Source of the DNA: Lactobacillus sp. ESL0679
GTDB lineage: Bacteria; Bacillota; Bacilli; Lactobacillales; Lactobacillaceae
DNA: 64,000 nucleotides
Direction: 5' to 3'
Assembly (NCBI RefSeq): GCF_029433515.1
Contig: NZ_JAQTIG010000001.1
Location: 496,001 to 560,000 of the forward strand
Below the pieces are notes generated by a model. That model was not told where the DNA came from. It did no database searches and worked only from the letters and a program-made list of their open reading frames with translations. A program made the position numbers and the translations under genes. This document shows, piece by piece, positions 36,269 to 45,345 of the stretch; within the stretch, counting starts at the first letter, position 1; each line of letters opens with the position of its first letter.

Positions 36269-37345
36269 ATGAAAAACATGGGATTTCGGTGGTACGGTGA
36301 TAACAACGACTCCATCACATTATCAGATATTCGGCAAATTCCGGGTGTATCACAAGTAGTTGGTACCCTGTTTGATATTCCAGCTGGAGAAGTTTGGCCA
36401 AAAGACCAAATTAAACACTTAAAGGATGAAGTCGAAGCTGCTGGTTTAAAGCTCGAAGTTATCGAGTCAGTTAATGTTCACGATGATATTAAGATCGGCT
36501 TGCCAAGTAGAGACAAATATATCGAAAACTACATTCAAACAATTCGCAATTTAGCCGAATACGGTGTTAAGGTTATTTGTTATAATTTCATGCCTGTTTT
36601 TGACTGGGTTAGAACCGACTTGCATTACCCATTAGCTGATGGCTCAACTGCAATGGCTTTTGAACAAAAGTACTTGACCGATGACCCCCAAAGCATTGCC
36701 GATGCAATGCAAAAGAACTCTAACGGTTACGTTCAAGCTGGTTGGGAACCAGAAAGAATGGCTGAAATCAAGCGGCTAATGGCAGCATATAAGGATGTTG
36801 ATACTGAAAAGTTAACTGCTAACTTGAAATACTTCCTTGATGCAATTATTCCGGTCTGCGAGGAATGTGATGTCCGTATGGCAATGCACCCAGATGACCC
36901 ACCACGTGAATTATTCGGTTTGCCACGGATTTACAAGAACCGTGATGATATGCTTAAGATTGAGCAATTGCACGAATCACCATACAATGGTTTCACCATT
37001 TGCTGTGGTAGTTTAGGTGAAAATCCAGACAACGATGTTCCAGCAATCATCCGCGAATTTGCAGCTAAGGACCGTGTCTTCTTTATTCACGGCCGTAACA
37101 TTAAATTCTTAAATAAAGATGGCGACTTCCACGAATCAGCTGCACTTTCATCCGAAGGTTCACTTGATATGTATGAAATCATCAAAGCTTTGCACGACAA
37201 TAATTATCAAGGCTACATTCGTCCAGATCACGGACGCGATATTTGGAATGAAAATGGTCGTCCTGGATATGGCCTCTACGACCGTGCCTTAAGTATTACC
37301 TACTTGAATGGGCTATGGGAAGCTATTGATAAGGATCGTAAATAA
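36269..37345 (+). CDS. uxuA: mannonate dehydratase
   Basis: Dehydrates D-mannonate to 2-keto-3-deoxygluconate. 358 residues, normal length. MGFRWYGDNNDSITLSDIRQIPG at the start, VKVICYNFMPVFDWVRTDL, MAMHPDDPPRELFGLPRI (metal-binding His/Asp), CCGSLGENPDNDV and FIHGRNIKF are UxuA blocks; the ending YIRPDHGRDIW carries further metal ligands. 22 bases downstream of uxuB with AAGGAAG. A non-homologous second mannonate dehydratase candidate (ManD) lies at 40163-41374. Confidence 0.96.
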   Translation: MKNMGFRWYGDNNDSITLSDIRQIPGVSQVVGTLFDIPAGEVWPKDQIKHLKDEVEAAGLKLEVIESVNVHDDIKIGLPSRDKYIENYIQTIRNLAEYGVKVICYNFMPVFDWVRTDLHYPLADGSTAMAFEQKYLTDDPQSIADAMQKNSNGYVQAGWEPERMAEIKRLMAAYKDVDTEKLTANLKYFLDAIIPVCEECDVRMAMHPDDPPRELFGLPRIYKNRDDMLKIEQLHESPYNGFTICCGSLGENPDNDVPAIIREFAAKDRVFFIHGRNIKFLNKDGDFHESAALSSEGSLDMYEIIKALHDNNYQGYIRPDHGRDIWNENGRPGYGLYDRALSITYLNGLWEAIDKDRK

Positions 37346-37356
37346 TTAATCAATAA

Positions 37357-37388
37357 AAAAATATCCAGCATTGTGCTGGATATTTTTT
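37357..37388. terminator. bidirectional terminator between uxuA and the RpiR gene
   Basis: AATATCCAGC-ATTGT-GCTGGATATTTTTT; A-run on the left and T-run on the right allow use from both sides. Confidence 0.85.
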
Positions 37389-37393
37389 ATGCC

Positions 37394-38143
37394 TTATTTT
37401 TCACGAAAAGTATAAAGATACATTTTCAAATATAAAACACTCGCAAAAATAAAGTAGGGATCTTTGACAGATAGATACTGGCCGTCTGTAACTTTTAATT
37501 CGACTGGATCAACAAAAATATTGTAATTACTCAGGCGCGAGATTTCATTATCAACCCGTTCAACCACCGAGATAAATGGCACCCCACTCGTCCGCAACTG
37601 TCTAGCAAACAATCTCGCGTTATCAGAATTACCCTTTAGCGTAATTAAAATCACAATGTCATCTTTAGTTAGCGACTTAGGTAATGACGACAACTCATCA
37701 ACACCTTCAATGAAGAAAATGGTGATATTAATCGTTAAGAATAGCCGTCTAATTTCTTGAGCAATATTTCGCTGCAGCGTTCCTGTACCATAGACAAAAA
37801 TTTTTTTGCTCTTTAATAGTGCTCGACAAATATCAGTAAAGTCCTTGTTAATTATTTGTTCAACAAATTCATTAATTTGTACCTGATATTGATGAAAAAT
37901 ATCTTCATCGATTCTAGGAACAATGCTTTCCTGCTTGAGCAAATAGCGCATTTCTGAAAATCCTTGTAAAGAAATTCTTTTAGAAAAACGAACAATTGCT
38001 GATGGCGATACATTACATTTGGATGCTAGCTGTGTCAAATTTAATGATAAAACTGATTTTTTTGAAGATTTTATGACCTGCCAAATATGTTTATCTGTAT
38101 CTGTAAGCCGTTCAAAGTTTTTAATTACCAGATCGTCAATCAC
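37394..38143 (-). CDS. RpiR-family regulator (HTH-SIS)
   Basis: About 249 residues. N-terminal RpiR HTH (LNLTQLASKCNVSPSAIVRF, SKRISLQGFSEMRYLLKQE) and C-terminal SIS sugar-phosphate-binding domain (ALLKSKKIFVYGTGTLQRNIAQEI..., DIVILITLKGNSDNARLF, GVPFISVVER). The best start is a GTG at 38143 with GGAGG eight bases upstream; the ATG frame from 38203 would add 20 residues without a ribosome site. Last gene after ManD and the PTS, which it likely controls in response to the sugar phosphate produced by the PTS. Confidence 0.85.
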   Translation of the reverse strand: MIDDLVIKNFERLTDTDKHIWQVIKSSKKSVLSLNLTQLASKCNVSPSAIVRFSKRISLQGFSEMRYLLKQESIVPRIDEDIFHQYQVQINEFVEQIINKDFTDICRALLKSKKIFVYGTGTLQRNIAQEIRRLFLTINITIFFIEGVDELSSLPKSLTKDDIVILITLKGNSDNARLFARQLRTSGVPFISVVERVDNEISRLSNYNIFVDPVELKVTDGQYLSVKDPYFIFASVLYLKMYLYTFREK

Positions 38144-38252
38144 CAGCACTACCTCCATTAAATGAACTATCATTAATAAAATAATTCGTTGACTAATTAG
38201 CATTGTCTTTCATTATTCTATCTATTTCAAGTACATTAAACAAAGAACCTGA

Positions 38253-40145
38253 TTATGCGAGGTACAACAAGTTTTCACTCGCATCTATTTGCTTTAGATT
38301 ATCTTCCGGCTTTTCAACTTGATGACCATTATTATCTGTAATAATCATGACTACTATCGGATCATAGCCAGCTTTTTTAATGTTAGCTAAATCCATTTTA
38401 ATTAACTGCTGACCTTGTGTGACCTCTTCGCCCTGCTCAACTTCAGCAGTAAAGCCCTCGCCATGCAGATCAACTGTATCAATTCCTAAATGCAGCAAAA
38501 TTTCACAGCCAGTCTGGGCATCTTTAAGTCCGATTGCATGTTTAGTCTTTGCTAGCATCACTACCTGACCCGTAACCGGTGAAGTTACTTCACCAGTTGT
38601 CGGTTCAATCGCAATTGTTTTACCTAAAATTTCTTGAGCAAAAGTTTCATCATTAATATCTTTAGCTGGCACAATTTCTCCTGCAACTGGAGCAACTATT
38701 TCACCAGAATTACTGTTTGCAGCTACAACTGGCTCAGTATCAGCAACATCCTTACCAGCTTTGGCTTGTTCCCATTCTTGAATCTTCTTATTAGGATCAA
38801 AGAAGAAGTAAACTAGCGAACCGGAAACTAACATTGCCGTAATATGAATAATAAAGTAGTTAATCAATGCCTGTTTACTGTATAAATATGTAACTAAACC
38901 TGGGATAGCAGCTACGCCCATGCCAGAACTTGCGGCATGCAGTAAACCAGCTACCATCCCTGAAACAGCACCACCACATAGGGCAAAGATAAATGGCGTC
39001 CCAAATTGTAAGTTAACACCAAAGATAGCAGGTTCAGTAATTCCCAAAAATGCTGGCAATGATGAAGAAGTGTATAGACTGCGCTTCCTAGCATCCTTAA
39101 CTTTCAATCCAGTTACTAGAGCTGCGGTTGCTTGGGCAATAATCCCACCAGTAATCATTGCGTTAAATTGGTTGAAACCAGTAGTGGCAAGCAGACTAGA
39201 TTCTAGGGCTAAGAAGATATGGTGCATCCCCGTAACCACAATCGCCTGTTGTGTACCACCTATAATTAATCCACCTAAACCAAATGGCAAATTGATTACA
39301 GCCTTAGCAACAAACAAGATGCCGTGTTCAATTTCCTGGCAAACTGGCCCGATAACTAACAGACCAAGTAATCCTGAAATCAGTAGTGTAACAAACGGTG
39401 TAATTATTAAGTCTAAACTATCTGGAACTATCTTTTTCAGCTTTTTCTCAATATATGCAGCTAGCATAACTACCACTAACGCAGGTAACACTGATCCAGC
39501 ATAACTGACAACATTGTCTTGAATGCCAAAGATATTAATCGTCAGTGCCTTTGCCGTCCCCTTAATAATATCGTTAGGGTTAGGCAAGAGCGGATTAACT
39601 AACATTAAACCAAGGATTAAGCCTAATACTGGTGACCCACCAAACTGGCGCATTCCCGACCATGCAATTAAAACTGGTAGGAAGGTAAATGCTGTTTTCA
39701 TCAAAACCGTGGCAATAGTCAATGCAGCTGGACTCATGTGGACATTAAATGCCGTCAAGCAATTAATAATCCCGCTGAATAATCCAGTCGCAACTAAAGC
39801 AGGAATTACGGGGATAAAAATATCTCCCAAAATTCGGGACACCTTTTGTGGTAAGGACATACCCTCATATTGACTAGCTTGTCCGCCATCTTGGTTGTCA
39901 TTATTAGATACCAAATTGTAAATTCGGTCTACTAGCCCTGTACCCAAGATAACTTGGAACTGATCACCAGAGTAAAATTCACCCTTAACGCCAGCAATTG
40001 AACTAATGCCGTCTTCATTAATCTTACTTTTATCAAATGGCGTAATTCTAAGTCTAGTTGAACAATGTGACACGTTCTTAATATTATTTTTTCCGCCTAT
40101 GTTTGCCAAAATTTCTTTAGCAATATTACGATCATTGGTTTTCAA
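38253..40145 (-). CDS. beta-glucoside-type PTS enzyme IIBCA
   Basis: 630 residues with domain order IIB-IIC-IIA, as in BglP. IIB: HCSTRLRI with phospho-Cys28. IIC from ~100 to ~455: PVIPALVATGLFSGIINCL, VTGMHHIFLALESSLL and LGITEPAIFGVNLQFGTPF (family signature). IIA from ~480: GEIVAPVAGEIVPAKDI, TGQVVMLAKTKHAIGL and ILLHLGIDTVDLHGEGF with the phospho-His. Imports and phosphorylates a sugar, probably a beta-linked glucoside or uronide; substrate unknown. It follows ManD by 17 bases and precedes rpiR, so the substrate should yield something ManD can use. Confidence 0.9.
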   Translation of the reverse strand: MKTNDRNIAKEILANIGGKNNIKNVSHCSTRLRITPFDKSKINEDGISSIAGVKGEFYSGDQFQVILGTGLVDRIYNLVSNNDNQDGGQASQYEGMSLPQKVSRILGDIFIPVIPALVATGLFSGIINCLTAFNVHMSPAALTIATVLMKTAFTFLPVLIAWSGMRQFGGSPVLGLILGLMLVNPLLPNPNDIIKGTAKALTINIFGIQDNVVSYAGSVLPALVVVMLAAYIEKKLKKIVPDSLDLIITPFVTLLISGLLGLLVIGPVCQEIEHGILFVAKAVINLPFGLGGLIIGGTQQAIVVTGMHHIFLALESSLLATTGFNQFNAMITGGIIAQATAALVTGLKVKDARKRSLYTSSSLPAFLGITEPAIFGVNLQFGTPFIFALCGGAVSGMVAGLLHAASSGMGVAAIPGLVTYLYSKQALINYFIIHITAMLVSGSLVYFFFDPNKKIQEWEQAKAGKDVADTEPVVAANSNSGEIVAPVAGEIVPAKDINDETFAQEILGKTIAIEPTTGEVTSPVTGQVVMLAKTKHAIGLKDAQTGCEILLHLGIDTVDLHGEGFTAEVEQGEEVTQGQQLIKMDLANIKKAGYDPIVVMIITDNNGHQVEKPEDNLKQIDASENLLYLA

Positions 40146-40162
40146 CGTTCTTACCTCCTTAT

Positions 40163-41374
40163 TTATGGTCTAACGCAAGTGCCATCTGGCAATCTACTAA
40201 TTGTCCAATCACTGGTCCAATCATCCTTAAATGAAATTTCCGGATATTCTTTAGCCGCTTCTTCATCAATATCGACGCCGATACCAGGATGGTCGTTAAC
40301 ATAAATATAACCATCACGAACAGTAGGTGTCCCCGGAAATACCCGATAAGTATTTTCCTTAATGCTATTGCTCCACTCCTGAACACCACAATTGTGTGAA
40401 GATAAACTCAATTGAGCATTGACAGCATGACCAATAGCTGACAAGTCTCCCGGGCCATGCCATGAAGTCTGGATACCATACAAATCGGCAAAGGCAATTA
40501 ACTTCCTGATTGGAGTAATGCCACCAATCTGACTAATATGACATCTGATAAAGTCAATATCACGATCCTGAATCACCTTCATCCATTCGCGTGGATTATT
40601 AAACAATTCACCCATCGAAAGAGGAACACTTGTCTGGTCCCTAACTCTGCCTAACCAGTCCATTTGTTCTAGTGGAACAACATCTTCCATGAACAACGGC
40701 GAGAACTTCTCCATTTTTCTTAAAAAAGTAATTGCCTGATTGGGCGTCAATCGTTCATGAACATCATGAATTAGTCTTATCTTGTCGCCGAACACATCAT
40801 GAACCTTAGTAAAAGCTCGTAAAACTGTGTCCATATACAAGTAGGGGTCATAATAAACACCATCATTGGGCCCAGTCACTGGACCGTAATCTGAACCACC
40901 ATAACCGTTAATTTGGACCCGAATATTAATCCAGCCTTGGTCGACCTTACCTTGAACCTGCTTAACGGCATCATCTACCGAAGAAGCATCAACATGGGTA
41001 TATGCAGGAATGGCATCGCGACATTTGCCGCCAAATAATTCATATAGCGGCATGTCAGCTAATTTGCCTTTAATATCCCACAAGGCCATGTCAATTCCTG
41101 CTACTGCATTATTGAGAACTGGACCATTGCGCCAGTATGAGTTAGCTGTGCAGGCTTGCCAAATATCTTCAATATTGTTTGGCGATTTTCCAATCAACAT
41201 CGGCCTAAGATAGCTGTCAATTGCCTTCTTAACCACCTTGATTCTTTGAGTAAAGGTTGCGCACCCAACACCATAAATGCTTGGGTCATTTGTCAACACT
41301 TTGACGACCAATAAATTTATTCCTTCCGGAGCAGTGATAATGGTTTTAACATTTGTTATTACCAATTTCTTCAT
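40163..41374 (-). CDS. enolase-superfamily dehydratase of the ManD/RspA group
   Basis: 403 residues. Enolase-superfamily fold with metal ligands visible in LIHDVHERLTP (Asp), FMEDVVPLEQ (Glu) and LSMGELFNNP (Glu). The active-site block TSWHGPGDLSAIGHAVN and C-terminal GTPTVRDGYIYVNDHPGIGVDID are ManD/RspA hallmarks. The group dehydrates D-mannonate or D-gluconate to 2-keto-3-deoxygluconate, some members very slowly. First gene of a leftward unit with a PTS and an RpiR regulator, so its real substrate may be a different sugar acid than UxuA's. AGGTGAAGTGATTC precedes the ATG. Confidence 0.85.
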   Translation of the reverse strand: MKKLVITNVKTIITAPEGINLLVVKVLTNDPSIYGVGCATFTQRIKVVKKAIDSYLRPMLIGKSPNNIEDIWQACTANSYWRNGPVLNNAVAGIDMALWDIKGKLADMPLYELFGGKCRDAIPAYTHVDASSVDDAVKQVQGKVDQGWINIRVQINGYGGSDYGPVTGPNDGVYYDPYLYMDTVLRAFTKVHDVFGDKIRLIHDVHERLTPNQAITFLRKMEKFSPLFMEDVVPLEQMDWLGRVRDQTSVPLSMGELFNNPREWMKVIQDRDIDFIRCHISQIGGITPIRKLIAFADLYGIQTSWHGPGDLSAIGHAVNAQLSLSSHNCGVQEWSNSIKENTYRVFPGTPTVRDGYIYVNDHPGIGVDIDEEAAKEYPEISFKDDWTSDWTISRLPDGTCVRP

Positions 41375-41510
41375 GAATCACTTCACCTCTCGCTTTCTAA
41401 AACAATTTTTATTGTAAGGGCTTCCTCAGAAAATAGATATACTTCTTGACCATTTGAATTTTTACTTCGCAAGTTGAACTATTTTTTATTTCTTAAAAAA
41501 TTTTTTAAAC

Positions 41511-41541
41511 AAAAAAAGAGCCTTACAACCGTAAGACTCTT
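41511..41541 (-). terminator. kdgK terminator
   Basis: AAGAGCCTTAC-AACC-GTAAGACTCTT. On the minus strand TTTTTTTGTT follows, 19 bases after the kdgK stop. Confidence 0.85.
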
Positions 41542-41559
41542 ACTACTTTATAAAAATTT

Positions 41560-42585
41560 TTATCTTAAAACACGCATATTGCTCTGCTTATCCATTACCG
41601 CACGAATTTCTGCATCAGTAACCAAATTAAGATCACCGCTAATGGTCAGTTTCAAAACGCTGGCAGCAATCGCGTAATCAAGTCTATCTTGGGCGCTGAA
41701 ATCATGCAACAATCCGTGCACTAGACCAGCACCAAAGGCATCGCCGGCGGCAACACCTTCCCACACGTGCATCTTATAAATCGGAGTTTTATAAACTTGC
41801 CCGTGATCAATCATCAGCGCCATCCATTCCGAATCCTCAACAGAATGAATGTTGCGTAAGACGCTGGCAACAGTTTGACACTTAGGGTACTTAGCAGTGA
41901 TGGCTTGCATCCCCTTGATAAAAGCATCTTTTTGTTCAATGCCGCGACTCATATCGCCGTCAAAAGCCTTGATACCCAATGTTGCTTCAAAATCTTCATC
42001 ATTTGCCAAACATACATCGACATACGGCATTAGTTGCGCCATTGACTGTTGCGCTTTTTCTGGCGACCACATTTTACCGCGGTAATTCAGATCGCACACA
42101 ACCTGGATATCATGCTTAAGACAATATTGACAAGCTGCTAATACTGCCTGAAACATCTCAGTAGAAACAGCAGGCGTAATTCCTGAGAAGTAGAAATAAC
42201 TGGCATCCTGCAAGATTTCAGCCCAATTATATTCGGCAGCTTTTGAAACTGCAAAGGAACTACCAGCACGATCATAAACCACACTAGTGTTGCGAACACT
42301 CGCACCTTTTTCAAAGAAATAAATACCTAGTCTTGGGCCGCCAATCCGCATTTCAGCTGTATCAACACCATAACGACGCAAAGTTCCTAAGGCTGCTTGA
42401 CCAACTGCATTTTGCGGTACTTTAGAAACAAACTGCGCATGATCGCCAAGTAATGACAACGAGGTTGTTACATTAGCTTCCGCACCTCCGTAAAGACCCG
42501 AAAAAGTATCAGTTTGAATAATTCGTTGGTTCTCTGCTGGCTTAAGCCGTAGCATCATTTCGCCAAAAGTTACTACCTTCTGCAT
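41560..42585 (-). CDS. kdgK: 2-keto-3-deoxygluconate kinase
   Basis: Phosphorylates KDG to KDPG with ATP. 341 residues of the PfkB/ribokinase family: TFGEMMLRLKP at the start, GGAEANVTTSLSLLG near 34, VVCDLNYRGKMWSPEKAQ near 159 and the signature GVAAGDAFGAGLVHGLL near 285 (catalytic Asp in GDAFGAG). The ATG at 42585 has AGGTGAG that overlaps the kdgA stop codon, so translation is coupled. It takes KDG from UxuA (and possibly ManD) and hands KDPG to KdgA. Confidence 0.92.
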   Translation of the reverse strand: MQKVVTFGEMMLRLKPAENQRIIQTDTFSGLYGGAEANVTTSLSLLGDHAQFVSKVPQNAVGQAALGTLRRYGVDTAEMRIGGPRLGIYFFEKGASVRNTSVVYDRAGSSFAVSKAAEYNWAEILQDASYFYFSGITPAVSTEMFQAVLAACQYCLKHDIQVVCDLNYRGKMWSPEKAQQSMAQLMPYVDVCLANDEDFEATLGIKAFDGDMSRGIEQKDAFIKGMQAITAKYPKCQTVASVLRNIHSVEDSEWMALMIDHGQVYKTPIYKMHVWEGVAAGDAFGAGLVHGLLHDFSAQDRLDYAIAASVLKLTISGDLNLVTDAEIRAVMDKQSNMRVLR

Positions 42586-42594
42586 TCGTCTCAC

Positions 42595-43242
42595 CTATTT
42601 TCCTTGGATTCGTAAAATTTCCTTATGGTAGGCTTCTGCTTGTTTAGTCACTGCATCGTAATCACCTTTAGCAGCTGCTGCAGTTAAATTACTGCCGGCA
42701 CCAACGACAACAACACCAGCTTCAAACCATTCATGCATGTTTTCAAGGTTAACGCCACCAGTTGGCATAATGTTAACTTGAGGTAATGGTGCTTTAACTG
42801 CCTTGATAAAGCCGCGACCCAAGACACTGCCTGGAAATACTTTGACAATTTCTGCACCATAACGCATTGCCGTTTGAATTTCAGTAACCGTCATGCAGCC
42901 TGGCATGTAAGGGATTTGGTATTCATTACACAATAATGCAACTTCCTTATCAAAGGATGGTGCAACGATAAATTTAGCACCAGCCATAATGGCAATTCTT
43001 GCAGTGACAGCATCTAATACAGTGCCGGCACCAACAACAACTGCTGGATCAGCGCTATATTCATCGTGAAGCTCGCGAATAATTTCATCTGCTTGCGGCG
43101 CGGTGAATGTTAATTCGATCGCCTTAACGCCACCTTTAATACAAGCAACTGCTGTCTTATAAGCTTCTTCTTTTGACTTGCCACGAACAACAGCAACCAC
43201 ACCCGCATTCTGCACAGCAAGCAATGTTTCGGTCTTTTGCAT
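42595..43242 (-). CDS. kdgA: KDPG aldolase
   Basis: Splits 2-keto-3-deoxy-6-phosphogluconate into pyruvate and glyceraldehyde-3-phosphate, the last step of the hexuronate route. 215 residues, standard TIM-barrel: VVAVVRG, GGVKAIELTFTAP (catalytic Glu), GAGTVLDAVTARIAIMAGA, MPGCMTVTEI, EIVKVFPGSVLG (Schiff-base Lys) and MPTGGVNLENMHEWFEAG. Start at 43242 has GGAGG. First gene of kdgA-kdgK, divergent from the LacI-type kdgR, with a palindrome at 43282-43295 in front. Confidence 0.95.
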   Translation of the reverse strand: MQKTETLLAVQNAGVVAVVRGKSKEEAYKTAVACIKGGVKAIELTFTAPQADEIIRELHDEYSADPAVVVGAGTVLDAVTARIAIMAGAKFIVAPSFDKEVALLCNEYQIPYMPGCMTVTEIQTAMRYGAEIVKVFPGSVLGRGFIKAVKAPLPQVNIMPTGGVNLENMHEWFEAGVVVVGAGSNLTAAAAKGDYDAVTKQAEAYHKEILRIQGK

Positions 43243-43281
43243 AATATTTCCTCCAATTTTCATCACTAATTATAACTTTAT

Positions 43282-43295
43282 GGTAAACCTTTACC
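43282..43295. promoter_or_regulatory. candidate KdgR operator
   Basis: GGTAAA-CC-TTTACC, a perfect 6-bp inverted repeat 40 bases upstream of kdgA and 100 upstream of the divergent LacI-family gene. The short central spacer fits a LacI-type site, although the usual central CG is absent. Confidence 0.45.
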
Positions 43296-43394
43296 TTATT
43301 TTTTTCAATCATTATCTTGGAAGCAACGATAATTCATCCCTCCTGATTAGTTGTTTGCTATAATAACGATATAAACATTGAATTTGAGGCTTTT

Positions 43395-44375
43395 ATGAAA
43401 AGAAAAACAGCTAGTATTAAAGACGTCGCTAACCTAGCGGGCGTATCAATCGCAACCGTGTCACGATTTTTGCACGGAAAATATAATCGGATGTCACAAA
43501 TGACCGCCCAAAAGGTTGCTAGTGCAATTGAACAACTAAATTACGTGCCTAATGCAGCAGCTCAACAATTGATTACCAATAAAAGTAAAACAATTGCGAT
43601 TATTGTAGCCAATATTGCCGACTCATTTTCAACCGAATTATTTAAAGGAGCCAGTTCAGTTTTAGAGCCCGTCGGTTACACAACAGTGATGCTGGACACT
43701 GACTCACAGCAACAAAAGGAAGAACATTTAATTAATGCCGTTGGTTTAAATACTTATGATGGCCTGATTTTACAACCCTTGAGTAGCGACGTTGCCACGA
43801 TTAGAGATGAGGTTCGCCGTAAAATTCCTATTGTGATCCTTGATCGCAAATTAGCTTACTCTCCCTGGCCACAAGTTTTAAGTGATAACCACAGTGCTAG
43901 CTATCGTGCCGCTAAATACTTTTCTCAGCACAATTGCACTGATGCAATTGTCTTATCTTCACCAATTTCTGTTGCTTCCACAAGACAGGAACGATTAGCG
44001 GGAATCAAAGAAGTTTACCCTCAAGCAACAATCCTAGAATTTAACGATGAGAGTAATCAAGATACTGTCTATCAAAAAATAGGTAAAGCTTTAACTAATA
44101 ATCAAAAAACTGTTTTGTTTTTCCTCGAAGAACGGTGGCTACTTGCCCTGTTGCCACGGCTAATCAACGATAAGCTACTTAACGAAAAGAAACTACAAAT
44201 TTCAGGCTTTGCCGACACCGATTTAATTTCAACGATTTGGCCCACTGCTAAAATGATTATTCAAAATCCTTATCAAATGGGTAAAAGTGCTGGTCAAATC
44301 ATGCTTAATTTGCTTAACGAAAATCGGAATATTCCCGAAGTCACAACCATTAAAACGGAATTTAGGTCAAAATAG
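43395..44375 (+). CDS. LacI-family regulator, probable KdgR
   Basis: 326 residues. HTH ASIKDVANLAGVSIATVSRF, hinge LNYVPNAAAQQLITNKSKT, then the ligand domain (IAIIVANIADSFSTELFKG..., DGLILQPLS, IVILDRKLA, DTDLISTIWPTAKMIIQNPYQMG). Divergent from kdgA-kdgK, the usual position of the KDG-responsive repressor KdgR, hence the proposed role. GAGG before the ATG. Confidence 0.85.
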   Translation: MKRKTASIKDVANLAGVSIATVSRFLHGKYNRMSQMTAQKVASAIEQLNYVPNAAAQQLITNKSKTIAIIVANIADSFSTELFKGASSVLEPVGYTTVMLDTDSQQQKEEHLINAVGLNTYDGLILQPLSSDVATIRDEVRRKIPIVILDRKLAYSPWPQVLSDNHSASYRAAKYFSQHNCTDAIVLSSPISVASTRQERLAGIKEVYPQATILEFNDESNQDTVYQKIGKALTNNQKTVLFFLEERWLLALLPRLINDKLLNEKKLQISGFADTDLISTIWPTAKMIIQNPYQMGKSAGQIMLNLLNENRNIPEVTTIKTEFRSK

Positions 44376-44389
44376 TTACTAGCAAATTT

Positions 44390-45136
44390 TTAGCTAACCG
44401 TAATGCCACCTGTAATCGTAGTGATTTTTACATGATTATCACTACTGAAGTTTCTACCTGTCTGATTGGCAAAGCAGCGCACATGCCCAGTTACTGTTGA
44501 TAATTGATAGTCACTGGTTGGATCAGCTTGAGTAATGCGCACACCGCCGTTAGTTAGTTTCAGGATATTCTGCCCCAATAATTGGCTAGCATCAATCTTG
44601 GCACCACCATTTTTTAAGCGGGCATCAAGAGTCAGCTGACTGTGATTAATTTTGATACTGCCATTGGCAATTCGCAAGATTGTCTGCGGCAAACTAGATT
44701 GTGCAATTGTTACGGAGCCATTGGCTGTTTTAAGTGTCACTTGCCCAGTAACTTTGATTCCATCTAATTTGCTAGCACCATTTTTAAGCTCTAACGTTAA
44801 ATTACTGCAAGTAATAGCGGCAAGATTGACGCTGCCATTGCGATCATTAATCTCAATCACGTCTAGAGTTGCCACACTAGGAATAGTAATCTCAATTCGA
44901 GGTTGCTCTAAGTATAAGTGAAGTAAATTGAGCCGGACAATGTCGGCATCACTTTCAGTAACAACTAAGTCATTACCACTAACTTCGGCATGTAAAGTCT
45001 GCCTTTTAGTATCTGTGAGTGTAACCTGGTAAGATGCTGCCGTGGTAATCGTAACGGCCGCATTTTTAACATTAATTTTGATATTGGTAAAAGTAGCAGC
45101 GGGGATTGTGTGTGTCATTTGATTAGTAAAAGTCAT
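44390..45136 (-). CDS. DUF4097-family beta-strand repeat protein
   Basis: 248 residues, no signal peptide or membrane segment. It is a run of short beta strands with Asn/Gly turns: DVIEINDRNGSVNLAAITC, LTLELKNGASKLDGIKV, VTLKTANGSVTIAQSS, ILRIANGSIKINHSQ, ARLKNGGAKIDAS and ILKLTNGGVRITQAD. This is the pattern of DUF4097/LiaF-like beta-solenoid domains. Proteins of this type lie in envelope-stress loci. The motif TAAGTGGTCG 64 bases upstream is shared with the LytTR/LiaF operon, so the two may be co-regulated. AAAGGAGAAC precedes the ATG. Confidence 0.75.
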   Translation of the reverse strand: MTFTNQMTHTIPAATFTNIKINVKNAAVTITTAASYQVTLTDTKRQTLHAEVSGNDLVVTESDADIVRLNLLHLYLEQPRIEITIPSVATLDVIEINDRNGSVNLAAITCSNLTLELKNGASKLDGIKVTGQVTLKTANGSVTIAQSSLPQTILRIANGSIKINHSQLTLDARLKNGGAKIDASQLLGQNILKLTNGGVRITQADPTSDYQLSTVTGHVRCFANQTGRNFSSDNHVKITTITGGITVS

Positions 45137-45199
45137 CGTTGTTCTCCTTTTATACTCACCATTAAAGACTATCTATTAATAAAAACAACCAAAATTCAG

Positions 45200-45209
45200 T
45201 AAGTGGTCG
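45200..45209. promoter_or_regulatory. second copy of the TAAGTGGTCG motif
   Basis: Identical to 4483-4492 and in the same orientation relative to its gene. On the minus strand, CGACCACTTA is followed by ATTTTGGTT after 4 bases here and after 14 bases at the LytTR locus, a difference of one DNA helical turn. Candidate LytTR binding site. Confidence 0.45.
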
Positions 45210-45282
45210 GTTATCATGCCTAAGAGGCAGTAATAAGGAACTAAAAATATTGCTGTCCCCCTTTAAGATCAAGGCCATAATA

Positions 45283-45318
45283 AAACCCCGAAATTAGGAA
45301 AATCTAACTTCGGGGTTT
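45283..45318 (-). terminator. ilvE terminator
   Basis: AAACCCCGAAATTAG and CTAACTTCGGGGTTT pair along 15 positions with one mismatch around a 6-base loop, just beyond the ilvE stop at 45346. Confidence 0.85.
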
Positions 45319-45345
45319 CACTTAATTATGCATTACTATCAAATT

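Noticed and set aside
38920..39873. Two long plus-strand ORFs (194 and 116 codons) opposite the PTS gene
   Set aside because: They lie antisense within the membrane domain of an unmistakable IIC gene, have no ribosome sites and are rich in Pro/Thr/Ile as expected from reversed membrane codons.
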